Positions 46,607 to 51,794 of a stretch of 51,794 bases of DNA are shown here, in pieces (position 1 is the first letter of the stretch; the number at the start of each line of letters is the position of its first letter). The notes below the pieces were generated by a model. It did not search any database and had not been told where the DNA came from. It was given only the letters and a program-made list of their open reading frames with translations. The position numbers and the translations under genes were made by a program. The stretch is from Sneathiella sp. (GTDB taxonomy: Bacteria; Pseudomonadota; Alphaproteobacteria; Sneathiellales; Sneathiellaceae), in the NCBI GenBank assembly GCA_021741195.1, contig JAIOYL010000004.1:1-51794 (forward strand), read 5' to 3'.

Positions 46607-47774
46607 ATGTCTTATTCAAGCAATACGGTGGATCTAAACAGCGAACGGAAAGCGACAGCGGTCCTCGTTCTCGGCGATGGAACTGTATTTCACGGTTTCG
46701 GTATCGGGGTCGAGGGCGAAACCATCGGTGAGGTTTGCTTCAACACCTCCATGACCGGGTATCAAGAGAGCCTGACTGACCCCTCCTTTGCCGGGCAACT
46801 GATCACCTTCACCTTCCCCCATATTGGCAATGTAGGCTTCAATGACGAGGATATTGAAACAAGCGGCATCGCGGCCAATGGCCTGATCATCCGCGCCGAT
46901 ATTACTGATCCCGCCAACTGGCGCGCTGTCGGCAATCTCGACGACTGGCTGAAAACGCGCGGCCTCGTGGGTATCGCCGGTTTGGACACCCGTCGCCTGA
47001 CCCATTTTATCCGCAAATCCGGGGCACCGAACGGCATCATCGCCTATCACAATGACGGAACATTCAATATTCCCGAACTGACCGCGAAGGCCGCCGCATG
47101 GCCGGGCCTGGAGGGCATGGATCTCGCGAGGGAAGTCTCCTGCAAGGAGCCATATGATTGGACACAAACCAACTGGGACATTCATTTTGGCTATGGCGAG
47201 CTTACGGCACCAAAACGGCATATCGTTGCGGTCGATTACGGGGTGAAAAGCAACATCCTGCGCTGCCTGGCCGGCCTAGGCTGCCGGATTACGGTGGTTC
47301 CGGCGGCAGCAAGTTTTGCTGAGATCATGGCGTTTAAACCCGACGGGATTTTCCTCGCGAATGGTCCCGGTGATCCGGCAGCGACAGGCAAATACGCGGT
47401 GCCCGTGATCCGGGAATGTATAGACAGCGGTATCCCGACTTTTGGCATTTGCCTTGGCCATCAGATGCTAGCCCTTGCCCTTGGCGCCAAGACCATGAAG
47501 ATGCATCAGGGGCATCGGGGCGCCAACCAGCCGGTTAAGGATCTGATGACCGGCAAGGTCGAGATCACTTCCCAGAACCATGGCTTCGTGGTGACGCGGG
47601 AAAGCCTGCCGAAGGGGGTTACGGAGACGCATAAGTCCCTTTTCGACGGTGTCGTCGAAGGACTGCGTATTGATGGCAAGCCGGTCTTTTCGGTGCAGTA
47701 CCATCCGGAAGCCAGTCCCGGCCCGCAAGACAGCCAATATCTTTTTCAGCGGTTTATAGACCTGGTCGACGCTC

Positions 47775-47782
<8 letters not shown>
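46607..47782 (+). CDS. carA: Carbamoyl phosphate synthase small subunit CarA
   Basis: 391 residues. Glutamine amidotransferase subunit that releases ammonia from glutamine for CarB. N-terminal CPSase_sm domain ([34 protein letters not shown]) and the class I amidotransferase domain with the nucleophile Cys in [15 protein letters not shown] and His/Glu in [10 protein letters not shown]. An N-terminal extension of about 15 residues precedes the conserved start. It overlaps carB by 8 bp. Confidence 0.96.
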
Positions 47783-51017
<3,235 letters not shown>

Positions 51018-51021
51018 TTCC

Positions 51022-51050
51022 TTGACAAGAATTATATGAGATATTAATCA
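51022..51050 (+). promoter_or_regulatory. Sigma-70 promoter of greA
   Basis: TTGACA (51022-51027), 17-bp spacer, TAATCA (51045-51050), giving a start near 51057 and a leader of about 57 nt. The -35 is perfect and the -10 weak. It lies 5 bp after the carB stop. Confidence 0.5.
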
Positions 51051-51113
51051 CATTGCCTTTTCGCGAAGGCGGAACGAAAGGCATTTGCGTTAACGACGTA
51101 ATTGAGATGTTAA

Positions 51114-51593
51114 ATGGAAACGAGACTACCGATGACTGCGGTCGGCTATGCCCGGCTTGAAAAAGAACTGAAGGAACTGAAATCGACGGCGCGTCCGGCG
51201 GTCATTCAGGCTATCTCCACGGCTCGCGAGCATGGCGATCTTTCGGAAAATGCCGAATATCATGCTGCCAAGGAGCAGCAGTCGCATATCGAAGGACGGA
51301 TCGCGGAACTGGCCGACAAGCTCGGCCGCGCCGAAATCATTGACGTCGCCTCCATCTCCGGTCGCCAGATTAAATTTGGTGCCACGATTCGGCTCGCCGA
51401 TGAAGATACCGACGAAGAAACCAGCTATCAGATCGTCGGCGAGGATGAAAGCAGCATCGAAGAGGGCCGTCTTTCCATTTCAGCTCCTCTTGCCCGCGCG
51501 CTGATCGGCAAGGAACAGGGTGACAGCATTGAGGTCACAACCCCCGGCGGCTCCAAAGCCTATGAAGTGATTGAGGTCAGCTATATTGGCTAA
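51114..51593 (+). CDS. greA: Transcription elongation factor GreA
   Basis: 159 residues. [20 protein letters not shown] matches the GreA N terminus, which supports the start despite a weak ribosome-binding site. The coiled-coil tip carries the acidic pair in [16 protein letters not shown], needed for transcript cleavage in backtracked RNA polymerase. The C-terminal FKBP-like domain ends in [21 protein letters not shown] strong terminator follows. Confidence 0.96.
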   Translation: METRLPMTAVGYARLEKELKELKSTARPAVIQAISTAREHGDLSENAEYHAAKEQQSHIEGRIAELADKLGRAEIIDVASISGRQIKFGATIRLADEDTDEETSYQIVGEDESSIEEGRLSISAPLARALIGKEQGDSIEVTTPGGSKAYEVIEVSYIG

Positions 51594-51617
51594 GTAAATA
51601 TTTATCGATACGAAAAG

Positions 51618-51647
51618 GCTCTTCCATTTTCCGGAAGAGCTTTTTTT
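51618..51647. terminator. Bidirectional intrinsic terminator between greA and the cupin-like gene
   Basis: GCTCTTCC and GGAAGAGC pair over 8 bp around a 7-nt loop, followed by seven T on the plus strand; on the minus strand TTTT follows the same stem. It ends both converging genes. Confidence 0.9.
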
Positions 51648-51794
51648 ATCTCGGATCCTCGGCAATAGAATGATCGGTTGGCTGCGGGGTGACGGTCAGT
51701 ACTGTCACACCATTTGGTGCGCTAAACCGATGCCAGCAGGATTTTGGCACTACCGTCAACATTCCGGCCTTTAAGTCCAATATATCCTCACCGT
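51646..51794 (-). CDS. Cupin-like protein, C-terminal end (partial)
   Basis: The last 48 or so residues of a minus-strand gene whose start lies to the right of the window, closing with the stop at 51646-51648. It includes LDLKAGMLTVVPKSCWHRF and SAPNGVTVLTVTPQPTDH, with the Gly-X5-Pro...His layout of cupin motif 2. Frame conservation and the shared terminator support a real gene. Function cannot be told from this fragment. Confidence 0.7.
   Translation of the reverse strand, partial: GEDILDLKAGMLTVVPKSCWHRFSAPNGVTVLTVTPQPTDHSIAEDPR

Overview
The window looks like chromosomal DNA of a free-living alphaproteobacterium. The conserved end carries yqeY-dnaG-rpoD, carAB and greA. The rest combines nos (N2O reduction), nas (nitrate assimilation) and NasT/NasS control in the style of Rhodospirillales and related marine or soil alphaproteobacteria. 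I cannot fix a genus from sequence alone.

Layout. 1-1.9 kb (+): the 3' end of a nos cluster (nosY partial, nosL, nosX). 2.0-14.0 kb (-): an assimilatory nitrate/nitrite system, in transcription order nasT-nasS, then nrtA-nrtB-double ATPase-nirB-nirD-nasA. The 314-bp gap before nrtA holds a good sigma-54 promoter and a leader with two hexaloop hairpins ahead of a U-run terminator, which is the arrangement expected for NasT (ANTAR) antitermination. 14.1-21.0 kb (+): a TetR regulator, then a sigma-54 promoter and an operon for a BMP-type ABC importer with two enzymes inside it, a RutB-like cysteine hydrolase and a Rid protein. 21.0-27.5 kb (-): an amide/urea ABC importer (urtABCDE type) followed by formamidase fmdA and fmdB. 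27.8-32.0 kb (+): a hybrid histidine kinase whose input module is an NCS1 purine/cytosine-permease-like transporter plus a cysteine cluster, and its LuxR-type response regulator. 32.2-40.4 kb (-): two short operons, acyl-CoA synthetase/fused E1/E2/ACP and hydrolase/phosphoribosyltransferase/erythromycin-esterase-like, each with an FNR/FixK-type box upstream. 40.5-41.6 kb: remnants of mobile DNA (a broken IS110-family transposase joined to the 3' part of a serine recombinase) beside a tRNA-Ile2(CAU). 41.8-51.8 kb: housekeeping genes, ending in a bidirectional terminator and the 3' end of a cupin-like gene.

How it fits together. The first 32 kb is largely a nitrogen-acquisition region: nitrate to ammonium (nrt, nasA, nirBD), an unidentified nitrogenous compound through the BMP importer with its hydrolase, and formamide or urea through urt/fmd. 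Two operons have sigma-54 promoters. Three upstream regions share a palindrome with core TGCANTGCA. Each of the three substrate-binding-protein genes is followed by an intercistronic hairpin. The kinase/regulator pair lies divergent to urt/fmd and probably senses an amide, urea or purine-like compound. The second half (32-41 kb) looks like a low-oxygen or stress block bounded by mobile-element debris and a tRNA.
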